NCBI RefSeq assembly: GCF_027744825.2
Contig: NC_071342.1
Coordinates: 7,087,501 to 7,151,500, forward strand
From: Synchiropus splendidus
Taxonomy: Eukaryota > Chordata > Actinopteri > Syngnathiformes > Callionymidae
Length of the DNA stretch: 64,000 nt
Direction of reading: 5' to 3'
The position numbers and the translations under genes are program-made. Positions 1 through 13,645 of this stretch are shown one piece after another (the first letter of the stretch is position 1; each line of letters opens with the position of its first letter). Under the pieces are notes generated by a model that worked only from the letters and a program-made list of their open reading frames with translations, did no database searches and was not told the DNA's origin.

Positions 1-765
1 CCTCTCTCATCCTGCCGTCATATCTTTCTCTGACTCTCATTTTTTTCGCTCCTACTTTTATTGGGCTGATTCTTCAAAGCTGCGCTGTCACCGCCATCAA
101 AAAACAAGGCCCGCGTCTGCCTGGCTGTGACAGGATAGCGGCGTGGTTCTGCTGGAAATCACCACCTCCATCATGATAATGTGTTGATGGGATGTGGTAA
201 TAGTTGTTAAAAGGTCACCCAGTGTGCTGTAATTGGCTCTTTCATACTTCACTACGTTTACTACGACAGAAGGCATGACCTCGCTGGCAGAGACGGTAAA
301 TATGCCATTTTGAGAGTGTAATTATACAAGCCAGGCCTTCTTGGACCCGATTCTCCCGCCTCCTTTGCCCTCTCGGGCCACTCCGTTACTTACCGTCTCA
401 CTTTAGACGTCAAAGTATCTTTGGCAGCGATGTAGAGGTGCAGCTATTGCCTGTATTTACATTTATCCTGACAGTTTTTCCCCCCCAACTCAACAAGTCC
501 GTGCAGCAGTAGACAAAATAATTCACTTTAAGGGACGATTTCTTAACACACATTACATTCCTGCCCTCAGTGTCTCGTTTTTCTAGCAAGAAGAGATGAT
601 AAAAGGCAACAATTATTGCCAAGATTGATGCTGATGGCAGGAAATTTAAGGAATGGTGTGAAAGACCAGCGTTGTTGATGCAGTGTCTCGGAAGAGTTGA
701 CATTTTATCACCAAATACGGAGATTCAAAATATAGCAACTGATTCACATTGTCACATTGGTGCAT

Positions 766-768
<3 letters not shown>
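1..768. other. Gene-free unique sequence
   Basis: Mixed-composition sequence with no repeat family I recognise and no credible exon. The only open frame of note is a 97-codon one on the minus strand, with no domain and no splice context. It ends at the AT microsatellite. Confidence 0.6.

Positions 769-814
<46 letters not shown>
769..814. repeat. (AT)n microsatellite, about 46 bp
   Basis: Uninterrupted AT dinucleotides. It makes tyrosine-isoleucine repeat frames on both strands, which are artefacts and not proteins. Likely polymorphic in length. Confidence 0.95.
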
Positions 815-817
<3 letters not shown>

Positions 818-3800
818 GTGTCATGGTTTCCTTTTAACCGCTGTATCACTCAATTATTGTTATATAGTAATTTAACTTTTATTAAATGCTTTATTTATTC
901 GATTGACACTCTTGAGTTGGGTTTTTCGTCATTTCAATTAGCTTTTAATTCTGGTGTAATCTGGTTATTCTCGCTCACTTAGGCCTACTAATGCTGTTGT
1001 CCTCAGTCAAGGCCTAAGGGCAGATTCTGTGGGTGGTGCGCTGCCTCTGAGGTGGTGGAGTCTCAACTGTCGCCAGGAATTAAATCTTACTGAAAAGTAC
1101 CATAGTGCCGTTTTCGACAGTACTTTTCGTATTTTATTCATCTAAAAAAGTGTGATTCGACATCTTAAGATAGACGCCATCTTTGTTGTGTTGCTGCAGC
1201 GATTTATGACTTCTTCAGCAACGGAATTCACATTCACTGCAGACACTTCAGATGCACTTTACCAATATATTTGAATGTATTTTACATGAATGAAAGCGTA
1301 GTAGTATATCAATGACCAAACAGACACATTTTTCCGCTATTTATTGCTTTTCATTGCTGTTATGCTTCTGAAGTTGATGCATTTACTCACCAAGTCTAAC
1401 ATATACAGTGGGCACTGTGCAACTATTCGAATTTGGAAAGTGAAGTGAGAGCATGTTTTCCACCTAGGCCACATCTACTTCTTTGATTCCATTTTATTGA
1501 CATTACTATTCATTTTTTAGAAAAGACAATACTTTAAAGTATAAAAAAAACTATATTATTCAAAATGTACTTATTTCAAAGACGCTAAGGTGAACCACAT
1601 TGACCTGAGTTTACTGTATGTAATTTGTTACATCCGACACGTCAGTATGACGCTGAATAAGTAGCAGCATGCCGTTTGAAAACAGCTGAATTTCAAAAAT
1701 AATCATTTTAATGAAGCATCTGAGGCTCTTCCAGTGCAGTAATGTACTCCAGCCAGTTGCCGGCTCACTATACCTTTTAAACTTACAGCGAGATGACATA
1801 CAGTTTGCCATAAGATCAGTGATAATTAGCAGTGCACATATTTGCATGTAGCTATTTTCATAATTAGAGAAAACCACGGCTACTAAACTACATATACAGT
1901 TAAACATCCAGCGCCAGTTGAATCCCATTACGACGCCTATTGTGACAGCAGGGGGAATAAATAATAAATAACAGTCCTACATATTTATTTTCAAACACGG
2001 CTCCTAATTAGTTCATACAGACAATTAAGCGGAAACAGTGATTTATGTTTCTTGGGCATTAGGTGTTAACTTGAATCAATAGAGTAATTAATATAGATAT
2101 ACAAAGTCAGAATACACTTAAAAAGATTTCCAGAGAGAGACAATAAACACATATAAACGCATGTGGGATGCGGATTTCCTTAGCGTGATCCATAACTTTT
2201 TTGTGTTGGTTCATATCTCCCCTTCTATTCTGCAAACATTGCTTCTCCCTCCCTTTATTTATTTTTTTCTTTCTCACTCCAGAGCCTTTACACAGCAGCC
2301 TCTCGTCACGCTTGTTAAACCCAGATTTGTGCTGGATGTGAACTTTTTTTTTTTTTTTTTTAATTCATGAGAAAAACGTCTCACCACATTTATTTTTATT
2401 AAACATTCATTTATTTTTCACACGGCTGCTGCAATTTTTATGCAGTGTAACTTAAAGTATGGTAATGCTGCATGAATTATGAATTTGTGTATATATTATT
2501 GCGCACACACACAGACACATTTAATTCATATGCATTAATAACTATAAATATGTTGACCCTTCATGTATGTGCAATTATTGTAACTCTTAGTGATCATATA
2601 TATTCTTGTTGGCTAATTCGTATTTTGATTTATTAATCTATTTTAGACTGATATTTTAGAATTCATAATTCTACTGACCAGTCTCATATGTAGTATGTAT
2701 ATGTAGTATTTGAGTTAGTACACACTGACTCTCAACTGATAGTATTTTTTTTAAATATTATTATTTTGTATTGTTTTTTTAGTAATCATTATTTTCCTTT
2801 AACTGTTGATTTGTTTAGTCAAGATGACCACTTTATTTTAATAAGTCTGTCATGGAATTAATACATTGAGCTCCCTGTCTTTGGGTGACTTTGAGGGCCA
2901 GGTATATAGTAAATGGAAAGGGTTTGAATAAAGTTGAATAATAAAAGATAATAATATGACTCAAATCAAGCCACGGAAAACAACTATATATTTGTTTTAT
3001 TTTTGCCACCATTTTTGTTCATTCATTATAAAAAGAGGTGTAATAACAATACTTCTACTGCCACTACTACTTCTAAGGGTACGACCAACTGCAAAATATG
3101 TCACATATCTTCGCAAGTTTCTATTTGCCGCAATTAAAACTCTTATTTTAGTTTTCTCGAAGGACTGATTTCGATGTGTAGAGAATACATGTAACGGAGG
3201 ATACAGATCCATAGCACCTCCCTGTGGTGTTGACCGTCTTATTGTGTGGTGTGAATTGGTTCCGCTCGCGACATGTTATCTCACATCTCTTCCACTTACC
3301 GTCGGCGCCACATCAACCTGTGAGAATTTTCCTCACAAGTGCGAGATTACCCTGTTAAATTACAAACATTAAAAAAAGAGCGAGAAGTGCTACTTCCCCC
3401 CGAAAACTTATCTTCCAGCCTGACAATAAGCTTCAATCAGTTTAGGCAGCTATTGAAAACCAGCGCCATCAATGTAACATTGTTATGGTAACTGCTCGAG
3501 TGAAGTCACCAAATCTTATTGTAAAATCTCCTACAATATCATAATAACGCTGGGAAGCGGGGGCAGCAGAGTTTGACAATAATATATCTGTGGAAATCTT
3601 TCCCCCTCTCTGCAGATCCTCAGTGAGAGGCACATCAGAGGAGACATTTGCGCTTTATGAAGTGCATTCATTTGGCCATTTGCCATGTTTCCTCACCAGA
3701 GGACTGCTATGATGAATGAGAGAAGAGAAGAAGCAGATTTTCTCTCCCACCTCTCGGCTCTCCCCTGTGATTACTAATACAGAGCCCTGCAACCTCCCAC

Positions 3801-6800
3801 ACTATATGAAAACTGTAGGCTTGCTCTCATATCCTGGGTAATCCTCAATTTCCCAGAATCATTAAACTGAGACTAGCATCTCTGATGGCTGGAGATACTT
3901 GACATATTATGATTATTATCATATGAATACCTTGTTGTTACCCAGGACGTGGCGAGGTTGCATAGAAATCGATGTGGAAGACTGACATAATAGCCTTTGA
4001 GCTTGTTGCTTCGGAGAGTCGACAGTCCCATTTTATATGTATAAGATAAACCACTTTGCATCCAGACAGATGTTGCCCTGACACACCAAACAAGTTTTTC
4101 CCACCCTCCGACTCTAAAATAATAAAACTTTTGGGCTGTCGTATACCCGTGCTCAGTGGCGCCCCCACTCTGAACTCAAATCAATTCTCAGATGAAGTGA
4201 ATTCATAAATAAATTAATTGGTGCGAAGGTCCACAGTAGCTAGCTCTCAACTCATACTAAAAAAACAGGTCAAGGTACCACTGAACATGCACTTCCAAGA
4301 GTACACTGTTATCACTACTGACGATAACTGGGAAGGAAGATGGAAACTATTGGTGCATTTCATTCCAAACTCTAGTTGGCAAAGTGCTCATTTAAATTGA
4401 GCAAAAACATCAAAAGTGAGGCAAGGATTGATGCTCTGGTTCAGTACACTAGACTTGTCAAGTTGACCTGCAAGAAAGCATTAAAAATGAGACCAAAACA
4501 TTTGTAGATCTGAGAGTGTGGTTGTTAATTCTCTGCTGTATTTCAACCTGAGGGCTTCAAGTACACCAGCAACAGCACAGCACTAACCACTACCAAACTG
4601 CTGTCTGTTCTAGTAAGGAAGGCCTGAGTTTCAGTTTACATTGGCTCAAATTTCCTTTTGTGATAGGGGGAGAATTTCGATCATTTGGGACAAGCTGGAG
4701 ACGAAAATTCTTACAGAAGATTTCTGCAGTCAGAGAAGTCTTGACTAGGGCTCAGCTGAAAATACCATGTAAATGAATGGATGAATAGATTGAAGGTTGT
4801 TGGTGAAGTATAGAGGTGTAGAACATGACAACTGCAAAGCTCCGACTTCACCAGTAAAGTCCACATAATAATGAAACTTGAGTATGAGCGCAAACATCCT
4901 CGCTCATTCATAGCGGCCCAATAGGGATTTCCAGCTTCCTGGTATTAGTCAGGCCTTCAGTGATAGTAACAATCTGGACCAGCTGGCGCTGTCTGATTGA
5001 GTTCAACCTGCACAGGCGTGCTCACTTAATCCAACCCATAAAATGCATGAGCAAACCCTCGTGTGTCTTTTTGAGCTGCTGAGTCCAGCAATATCTGTCA
5101 GGTCACATTTTATGAAACTTTCAGGTCAAAACATTCAAGTAATGCGAACAACTTTACCCGGCTGTGATCCGAGTCACAGTGAGTCACTCTCCATTATGAC
5201 CAAGAGCTTCGATCGTAACAGAGCATCATGGCTGAGAGTCAGCTTCCTGTTTATCATGTATTTTCCACTCGTGTGAGAAGACATCTTATTATCAGAGACT
5301 TGAGGTGTGGGCTCATCTGGATGTGAAAATAGGATCTTCTGCTGCTTTGGATAACATTCATGCGTGACTCATTTCATTTTTCATCCCCAATACCTCAGAT
5401 TGTTGCCACCTTGTGTCATTTGTGAAGTGGTGAAAAGTATAAATTCTGCTTCACAAGAGTTGATCTCGGAATATTATCTCAACAATCCACGGGGATTACT
5501 GGTGGAATATAATTAAAATCATAGCTTCAGTATAAGAATTTTACTGTAACGGTGTTGACCTGGATTAAAATAAAATTAAAATAAAATAAAATCCATCACT
5601 CCTGAAGTAGGTGACATATTTAATTCTCTTGTCCAGCCAAGTCTGAATCTCATTTCAGCGACAGATTTGATTTTTTTTTTTGTTTAATTTTGGCAATTAA
5701 ACAAACCTCTGAGCAAACCCATCTTCTGTAAAGGACTTTTGGAAAAATTAATTAAAATGTCAGCTAAGCAGCTACACATTATTGGGAGCACGGTTTGGTG
5801 CCAAAAGTGGGATTAAATTTACCTTTAAAGAGTTTGATGACCCGTATTTACCTCCACCTCCGTCTGAATCCTGCCACTTTGAGCACACTCTGCTGCTCCA
5901 CTGACTTTCGGACTCTTAATCCAGGATGCCACAGGCTGCCGGCCAGATAATCCATCACCAATGAATAATTATGAAATGATTTTGCCCCATTTTTCATGAG
6001 TTAGAAAACAATAACTCAACCAAATAAGGGTAAAGTGCTCTCGTATCTGGTTAAAAAATATTTTTGAATTTGTTCAGTATCTAACTATATTAAATGATTA
6101 GTACCAAAAAAATGTTTTGTGGGATTTCAGTTTAACAAATACAATATTTTTTTCATGTTTTCAAGAAGACACTATCGAAAAAGAAACTCACACACGCCAC
6201 CACACATGGAATCTCACAGAAACATGTCTTCTGGAGATCTACTAATCTGCTAGTGAAATGAAACCAGGCACACACTCGTGGACGTGAGACCAAAAACTAC
6301 AGTCTGCAGTAGTGACTGCACCACGGTGACATCAGTCCACGATGTCAGAACATGTACCAGACTAGAAACAACCTACAGTAGATACACAGGACGTGGAAAA
6401 AAATACTATATATATATAGTATCGAAGGTTCACCGCTTAACAACAATGACAGAATCAAAAACTTTGTTGAACTAATAAAAGCTTAATCTACTGAGTCTGA
6501 CCTTGGATGCTTCTCAAGTCGCAGGAAAGCCAAAGCACTCACACAAAGAAGTGCATGCAACTTTCAAAGTCTCGCAGTGTGATAGAGAATCTTGCCGCCC
6601 TTGTATAAACAGATCACAGGTGATTGTTCAAACCCCTCAAATCTATTTTTAATAACATTCATAGCGGTAAAACGGTCGACATCATGAAGTTTTCACTGGT
6701 TCAAGTCTTGGCCGCAACTATCCGGAGGTGTATATTAGCTGAGCCACTGTGGACTTGCACTGTGAAAACTCCAAAACTTTCCTATGCATCATTTATCGAA

Positions 6801-9800
6801 CACATAAACTCACCTTTTTTAATTATGAATGCTACCCTAAGGTGAAAGGGATGAAATGTATAAAGTTGAAGTGCTGAATCCTGAGAATTAGAGTCTGCTG
6901 TGTTGGAGGGGAGAACACCGCTGTGCAGGGCGGACCAGGGAAATTTATGTGGGAGAAAAATGTATGTTCAGCGGATCAACTCCAAACCAAACATATTATC
7001 TTTTGGTGTACCCTCCCCTTCGTAGCCTCAATCAGTTGTTTACAGTGTGTAATTCGCTGACATGTTCACCATGCGAGAGAGTCGGGAGAACAAGGGCTTT
7101 TTCTCTCCCTCTGAGGAAAAGCTGCCGAGTTGATATTGTAGCGAACCTGGCGCTTCTTCAAAGATTCAACACTCACGCAGAGGATTTTTGTAAAGGTAAA
7201 AACAAAAATATGAATCAAGCCTGAACCGTGTTGTTGAACTGAGCTTTTCGCTCCGCACTGGTCTTGCTTGTTTAAAAGACTCGCGGCTCTCTCGTCTGCG
7301 CGTTAATGACTGGAAATGTAAAAGTTGAAGTGAGCAAGAAAAATGGTGCAGCCCCTCAGGGTTAGATTAGCAGAACTCGACGCGGACTTCGAGTGACAAT
7401 TTTGGAGGATGGGTCAGATGAAAGACCGGCGAAGGAAGGCAGGATCAAAAGCCACATGCTTTCCTGTATCCCTGTTTGTTCTAAGGGGCATACATAGTGC
7501 ATTGGATTCATACCAAGGTCTTTGTACACAGAGAGTGGGGCAACACGTAGTGGCCTTATTATTCTTTACTTCAATAACAAACCCGCGTCTTCCCCCCTAC
7601 CCGTGCCATCAAAGGCGAAGCTTGCTAGAAGTGAAAATGCACATCATATATGAGCCATTCATCTTCCTTGAAATTTAAATAAATCCTTTGAACAGTTTTG
7701 GTAAAACTTGTGACAATATATTCAATTCAACATGCAGAGGAGACAATGTGATGGCAATGCTGCTGACACTGTGAAGCAGTTCAGTGCCACTTAGCTAAAA
7801 TAAAAGCTCTTGAAACGGCCCCTGACTTCTCTTCGGGTTTCATATAAACCAATTGGCTTTTGATTCATGGGGCCTTCAACCGGAATTTGCCAGCACCAGG
7901 CTTTGCGCCTTGACTCATCAATGCCAAAGGTATCCAGAGGGTCCTGCAGGTTTTTGTTTGTGTTAAGTGTATTGTGTCTCAATACTCTTAAAAGCGAGGG
8001 CACACGCCGTTCACCACTTCAAATGATCCCTTCAAACCTGGCACAACAGTTTGAGGGGCTTGACGTAATAATTGTTAATATATGTAGAATGAGCGGAACG
8101 AAATGAACCATCCGATGGCTTACCTAACCCCAACCGCTGTCTTTCACTGGACACTCTAGCCACGGTGTTCGGATATTCTGCAGAAGCTGGAACATGCCCT
8201 TCAATTGAAAGGCTGAAGGCTGCCTTCGGCATCAGCATCGGATGCAAAACTCCACTTTCCCATCGTCAATACATTACACAGTGGGAGTGAGGAGGTGCAT
8301 GCCACACACATCCTCTGCTGCTGGAACCTTCAGCAAGGAACACAAACACATCATGTCAGCTCAGTGCTGCTTGAGCGAAGAGTGGGTAGAGAAACAAAAC
8401 AAAATTGGTAACGTGTTCATAAATAGACCACATTTCACATGGACACTTGGACTTGTCTTTTTGGTATTTCTTCATTTAACTCGGTGTTGACTGGTGACGC
8501 AGGGCAGTCCTGCCTGAAATAGATCCGCATCTGTGGAAACCTGGAAAATTAGTCCACACTGAACCCCACTGGGGTCCTGACCTCTTACTACAGTTATGCA
8601 GCAGCCACGCTGCCATAAGTGCCATATTTCTGAGCATAAAATTTGGGCTCCTAAACTAGCCGTGGTCTACTGTGAAGCAGAAAATTGCTTTACATCAAAG
8701 GATGGCCTGCGGACTGGGATCCTCAAGTATGACCAGTGAGAAGTTGAAACGTAAAATGAGAACGACAAGGACGGTATTGACGTCCTATAGAGTCAAGTCA
8801 AATTATGATCTATATATACAGTATGTGCAGAGCAAAAACTCTGTCAAAGTTGCATATTCAAGGTGACTGCCCAGGTCAGGCTTTGAGCGTGTACTTTTCT
8901 AACACAGTAAAACAACAGCACATAACTTTTCATACCTTTCAATCGAGTCTCATTCGCAGGGCGGTAACAACATTCCCTCCCGCGCCCTGAGTGACAATAA
9001 CTGAGTTGTCCACATCCATTCCGCAGAGTTATCCGCCCGTAGCCTATAAAACAGAAATAACGTGGAGGTTTACTCACAGCGAGGGGTTACTCTCAGACCG
9101 GACCTGGGCAGCCATTTGAAGTGACAGGGCCGCCCATCATGCGCCTCTAACAGGGTCAGGGGGCCTTATGGGGACTTGATCCAGAGCGAGGCCAAAGGGA
9201 GCGGGCCTTTAGAGAGGATGGATGGAGCCGTGCTGAGAAGGAAGGACGGGCTGATTACATCATTTTTCAGAGCCACCAAAAGGCCCTATAAGGACCTTTG
9301 GGCAGTCGGATTGACAGTTGGCCTCTCCGCTAATACATTGTGGAGTGATTTGTCAAAATGAAGAAATTGTTCTTGCTGACCTATCTCGCTCAGCGGTGAG
9401 TGACTCAGTTGGTGAGACTTGGACAGACAAGCAATCACCGCTGCTGTGACACATGCTAAATATAGGAGCGCCAGAGTCATAAGAAAGCATTTATCATCAG
9501 GAAATCACATAAAAACTAGGGCTGTCACTTCATCTGGAAACTTGAACATTAATTCTCAGGCAAGACTCACTTTGTTACAGCTGAAGAAACCTTCGCTAGA
9601 CAAGCGCCCTGCTAAACATCTACTGAAATATTTAAGCGCAGCACGCAGCTGCAGTCGATGTTACAATCTATTTTTCAGATCTTTTTTTTTTTCTATTTCT
9701 CTCTTATCAGAATACACTTAAAAACAGGAGCGCTTTACAGCTCCTTTAATCGTGATGGCAAGGATACAACACAACATTTCGGCTTTCCTGCTGTAATGTA

Positions 9801-10727
9801 AAATAATTTGTCGTCCTAAATGCATGTGGTTAAGGGAAAAAAAATAAAGATATTTAGCGCATAACACCTCCTCAGTTTTCAGAGACGTAGAATTTCATTC
9901 CCACATGTGAAACTGTGAGCGGAAAGTCTTATATGGTCCTCTCCTCCAGGCTGTGCATAGAATCCCACTGCTATCCCATGATGCAACACTGGACGGTTTT
10001 AAGGATCCCATTTTATACCCAGTTCAAATGACTCTAATTTAACGCTGGGATTTTCGGAGTTCAGTTTTGTGCAAAGCCTCTCATAAGATACGAGTGCTCT
10101 GAATCTACAAAATATGGGTCTCTTAAAGGCCCTCAATTTTTCACATCCTTTTGTTCTATCATTCTTGTTTTCACGACTGAGGAATGGTGAATGTAATTTC
10201 CAAGTGATAAGAACTTTGTAACTATGTCAGTAGTTGAAGTAGTTTAAAGTTGGCTAAAATCTCCATTGCAAAAACGCAATTACTCTCTCGTGCTTGGTGC
10301 AGAGTCAGATGTCAGAACGGAGTCCAGTGTGGCCCGAGGACTTCACCCAGCCCTTTGGCATGTTCAGGGTGAACCTCTGAAACTGACCATGAAGAACTGT
10401 TTCGAGTGTCTGTATTAAAAGGGTCCTACTAAAATCAGTAATATTTCTTTTTCCCTTTCCTTTATAGTTCATTATTTTGTATTCTTTCCCCTGATATACA
10501 TCTTAATATTTCATTTCATTATGGATTCAGTATTTTTATTTGTTTGCGTTTGCTTAATTCCCTTTATAGTGTTTGACTTTATAGTGTTTTGTGACAGCTG
10601 ACATCGAGAAATGAATAGCCATTTCATTAAATTGCAGTTATAGTTTATATATTGTCCTTTTTTCAAATTTGATCATTTTTTTAAATTAAGTTTTCCATTT
10701 TGATTCACTGTTGCCATTTTCCCACAA
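815..10727. other. 10-kb AT-rich stretch without recognisable genes
   Basis: No coding exon, RNA gene or clear transposon is visible in this stretch. Small items seen: an 18-base T run at 2344-2361, an AAAAT-rich run near 5565-5592, and short CA-rich sequence near 2506. Around 3215-3240 a phrase of the type 'cctccctgtggtgttg' resembles the edge of a short interspersed repeat, but too little is left to name. At 4741-4795 'aatggatgaatag' resembles the tail of fish SINEs; this is also too weak to call. Open frames are at most about 100 codons, lack domains and overlap on opposite strands. Confidence 0.55.
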
Positions 10728-10830
10728 AATAATAATAATAATAATAAATATTATTATTATTATTATTACTACTACTACTACTACTACTAATAATAATAAT
10801 AATAATAATAATAGTAATAATAATAATATT
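10728..10830. repeat. Compound triplet array (AAT)n(ATT)n(ACT)n(AAT)n
   Basis: Four abutting triplet blocks: AAT at about 10728-10749, TTA/ATT at about 10750-10767, ACT at about 10767-10789, then AAT to about 10828 with one AGT interruption. The first AAT block is complementary to the adjacent ATT block, so each strand can fold into a hairpin. The order suggests an inversion or template-switch during expansion of a simple AAT array, followed by an A-to-C-type change that itself expanded. No coding frame runs through it. Confidence 0.9.
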
Positions 10831-12209
10831 GCTTCAAACAGTATTTCTATCACTTCCCTACCACACGAACAAATAAATTCCTCAATTTAATAAACATAAT
10901 GGTTGAATTATTACATCACACCGTACCTCAGTCAGTTGTACAAACCTGATCTGGCTGAAGAATGTAATGGCGCTTGTGTGCCAATTAGTAAATCATATTA
11001 GCCTTGTTGCAAAGTAAAAGTCATTTATCCTCATAAAAATCAAATTAAACACAAAAGCAGGAGATACAGAGAAGAAAAAGTCCGATGAGAATTCTTCAGA
11101 ATAAAACAGGAAATCCCAACAAATAATTACACACGTTGCATTGCAATGTTTATGGTGTTAATATTTGCTGCAGAAAATAATTATGTAGCTCATTAAACTT
11201 TCTTTTCCGGTACAGTAGCAGATACGCCTGGTCTCCAGTGCACACAGTACACATCTTAAGAATCTTAACAATTATTACACCCCTTTCTGTTGTATTATTC
11301 AAGAGTATTGATACTAAAAGTTGTTATATTTGAAGTGGAATAGCATTTTGCTTTTCATTAATGACACTATTTCTCACGTTTAAAACCAAAATCAAAACTA
11401 AGAACGCACCAAATTAAATGATAATATGATGATAGAAAAATAAAATGAAACACAAGTAGTTTTAGCGTAGTCATTAACACCCAGTTCATTAAGAAGCAAT
11501 AAAAATGGGTTGCGCATACAAGACTTTTCACATTGAAATGAAATGCATTAGATTTATTTCCCGTCAGCAAGTGGAAGGGTTGACATGTAATTGGTGCCTC
11601 ACAAAAGCGCCAACAGCACGATCAGTTAATCACTGCGTGTTCTACTGTAGGTTGCTTCAGTTGGAGGGGAAATGTTTTGTTTTCGTGCATTTTTCAGAAA
11701 TTCTCCAAATATTCCCCGAAGGCACGCTGCGGTGTGATGTTGCGCCACCTGTTTTCAAGGCGCAGTAGTTCCCCGGGGTCCCTCAACAAATCATCTTCCT
11801 TGTTCCTCCTGCGGGGAGAGAGACTCTGTCACTCTTGGGTTTTGGGTGTCACATCAGGCTGAGAGATGCCAGAGCGAATTCGACATTTCCGTCTGTACCA
11901 ACAGGTAAAGTGAGAATCAAAAAAGCTGGTGATTGTAGAACTACAGGTTCAGCAGCACTCAAAAACCGGGGCTTACTTTTTTTCCTAGGAAATAAAAGGA
12001 CTACATTTTTTGAGTGGAATTTTGACATATTTCGAGGGCTGTGTATTCGCTTCAGTTTGAATTCTGATGTAACAACATCTCTTAGTAAATTATGACGTCA
12101 AATTCATGCAGAACTGGAAATAAATACATGGATAAAATAAGAAACTAGTTGTAACTTGTCCTGTCCAGTTCATCAAGAATAGGTACTTGGTTAAATATAG
12201 CAGATATTA
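10831..12209. other. AT-rich unique sequence, no gene seen
   Basis: Nothing recognisable beyond AT-rich unique DNA. Open frames of 60-90 codons at 11.5-12.1 kb overlap one another in different frames and have no domain or splice signals that would link them. Confidence 0.5.
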
Positions 12210-12663
12210 CTGTAAATTCTGGACAATAGAGTGGACCTGAATATTAGCCACACCCACAAAATTTAAGAAGGAAAATAGACCTTGTTCATGCATAACCAGC
12301 ACCGGACTGGTGGTGCACCCAACTTAAAAATGAATGAAGATCAGTTGTAAACTGCTTTGGACGGGTTCCAGCATGACTCATGAAACAAACTCGGCAATGT
12401 TAAAGGGCTCAAAAGTTCAGACACAACAGCTGGTCTCAGCTGCTACTTCTCATCTCCGGTCCTCCAGGAGATTGGCTCTGTTGGTGGAGCTGTGGAGACG
12501 TGGGCGAATACAGATAAATAGAACACCTGCGATTTCAATTCTCAATATTTAGGCAGCATGACGCTCTTTAGCCTCCATATATTAGACGTGTAATTGTACG
12601 GTGTGAGAGGCAGGGTTCAGACAGTGAGAAAGAAGTTGTGGCTTATAGTATCGGAAAGTACAG
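12210..12663. mobile_element. Non-autonomous inverted-repeat element (MITE-like), about 450 bp
   Basis: The left end reads ctgtaaattctggacaatag and then 'agtggacctgaatattagcc'. The right end, read on the minus strand, is ctgtactttccgatactata and then 'agccacaac'. The two ends are imperfect inverted copies, and both match a phrase I recall as common in fish genomes, of the type 'ctggactataagccgcac'. The interior (12310-12600) has no transposase frame; the longest open frame is 72 codons. It looks like an old, immobile MITE. Target-site duplications are not clear, so the superfamily is undecided. Confidence 0.55.
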
Positions 12664-13395
12664 CAGGTACCATTGTCCGACATACCACAGAACTATACAC
12701 ACTTTACATTGTTGAGTGTTTAATCAATCCTGGTTGATCTCAAGTCTCCAGAGTGGATGGTTAGCAAGAGAACCGGAGGAAATCAGACACATTAGACAAA
12801 CTATAGCCAAAAGAATAGTCACATCGGAAAACTGCACACATGTATGAAGTACACTGAATATGATATCAATTTCATTTGAGCATGTGTCCTGCATGAGACT
12901 GAAGCCCCGGACACGAGCAGACTCTGCTGGAGAACAGGACGTCCTGAAACTTCCCCATCACTGCTCCTCAGTGACCAGCTGAAGGCTGAAGCATCCACTC
13001 TGTGTTGAGAACAAAATCTTTTGCTTCCGTTCCTCAGCTTCAAGTCTCATGCCCACCGCCTACACGCAGTACAACTTCTCTGTATATCTCTCTGTATATA
13101 CAGCTTTTACAAACAAAATTACAGAATGCATCGTACAACTTTTTAAATTTAAACTCAGCATATGTTGTCCGATGAGTTGTGTAACTATCGATTTGCCGTG
13201 GTAACCAAGGGTTTAACCAGTAGTATCATTAGCCACAAGTCCTTTTGTAGACTTTTGCAGAAAAACTGCCGTCTGCATAATAGAAAGATGAGGGCAGAAA
13301 AAAACAGGTTTCAAGTAAGTCATGTAAAGCACAAACGTTCTCTCCCTTTTACTGTTCTTTTATCAGTATCTGCAAAATCTTCTTTTTAATTACAA
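12664..13395. other. Unique sequence, no gene seen
   Basis: Mixed sequence with 74- and 75-codon open frames, neither carrying a domain. No repeat recognised. Confidence 0.5.
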
Positions 13396-13645
13396 ACTAG
13401 AAAAGCACTCAGAGAGCGCAAACCTCCACCAAGCAGCACCAGACCACCTTCAAGACAACCTCAAGACAAAAGAAAAATCCTGGTTCCAAATGCAGAAAAC
13501 CATCATATCTCCCAACGTTAAAGAATCATTTGAAAAACTCTTGGATCCAGATGGTGATCCGGATCTCTCCCAAAATTGAATACGGTGTTCCATCTCACAC
13601 ATTTCCTAAAAAATTGCATTCAAATCCGACCATAGCTTTAACAAA
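13396..13645. mobile_element. Old RTE-like retroposon fragment
   Basis: The stretch begins 'tagaaaagcactcagagagc', followed by 'aaacctccaccaagcagc', then 'catatctcccaacgttaaag', 'ggatccagatggtgatcc' and 'tctcccaaaattgaata', ending near 'aatccgaccatagcttt'. I recall this succession of phrases as a high-copy interspersed repeat in fish and other vertebrates, usually placed with RTE-type LINE 3' regions. The assignment rests on memory. It is non-coding here and about 250 bp long. A short related phrase, 'cagacctccgccaag', recurs near 57315. Confidence 0.45.
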
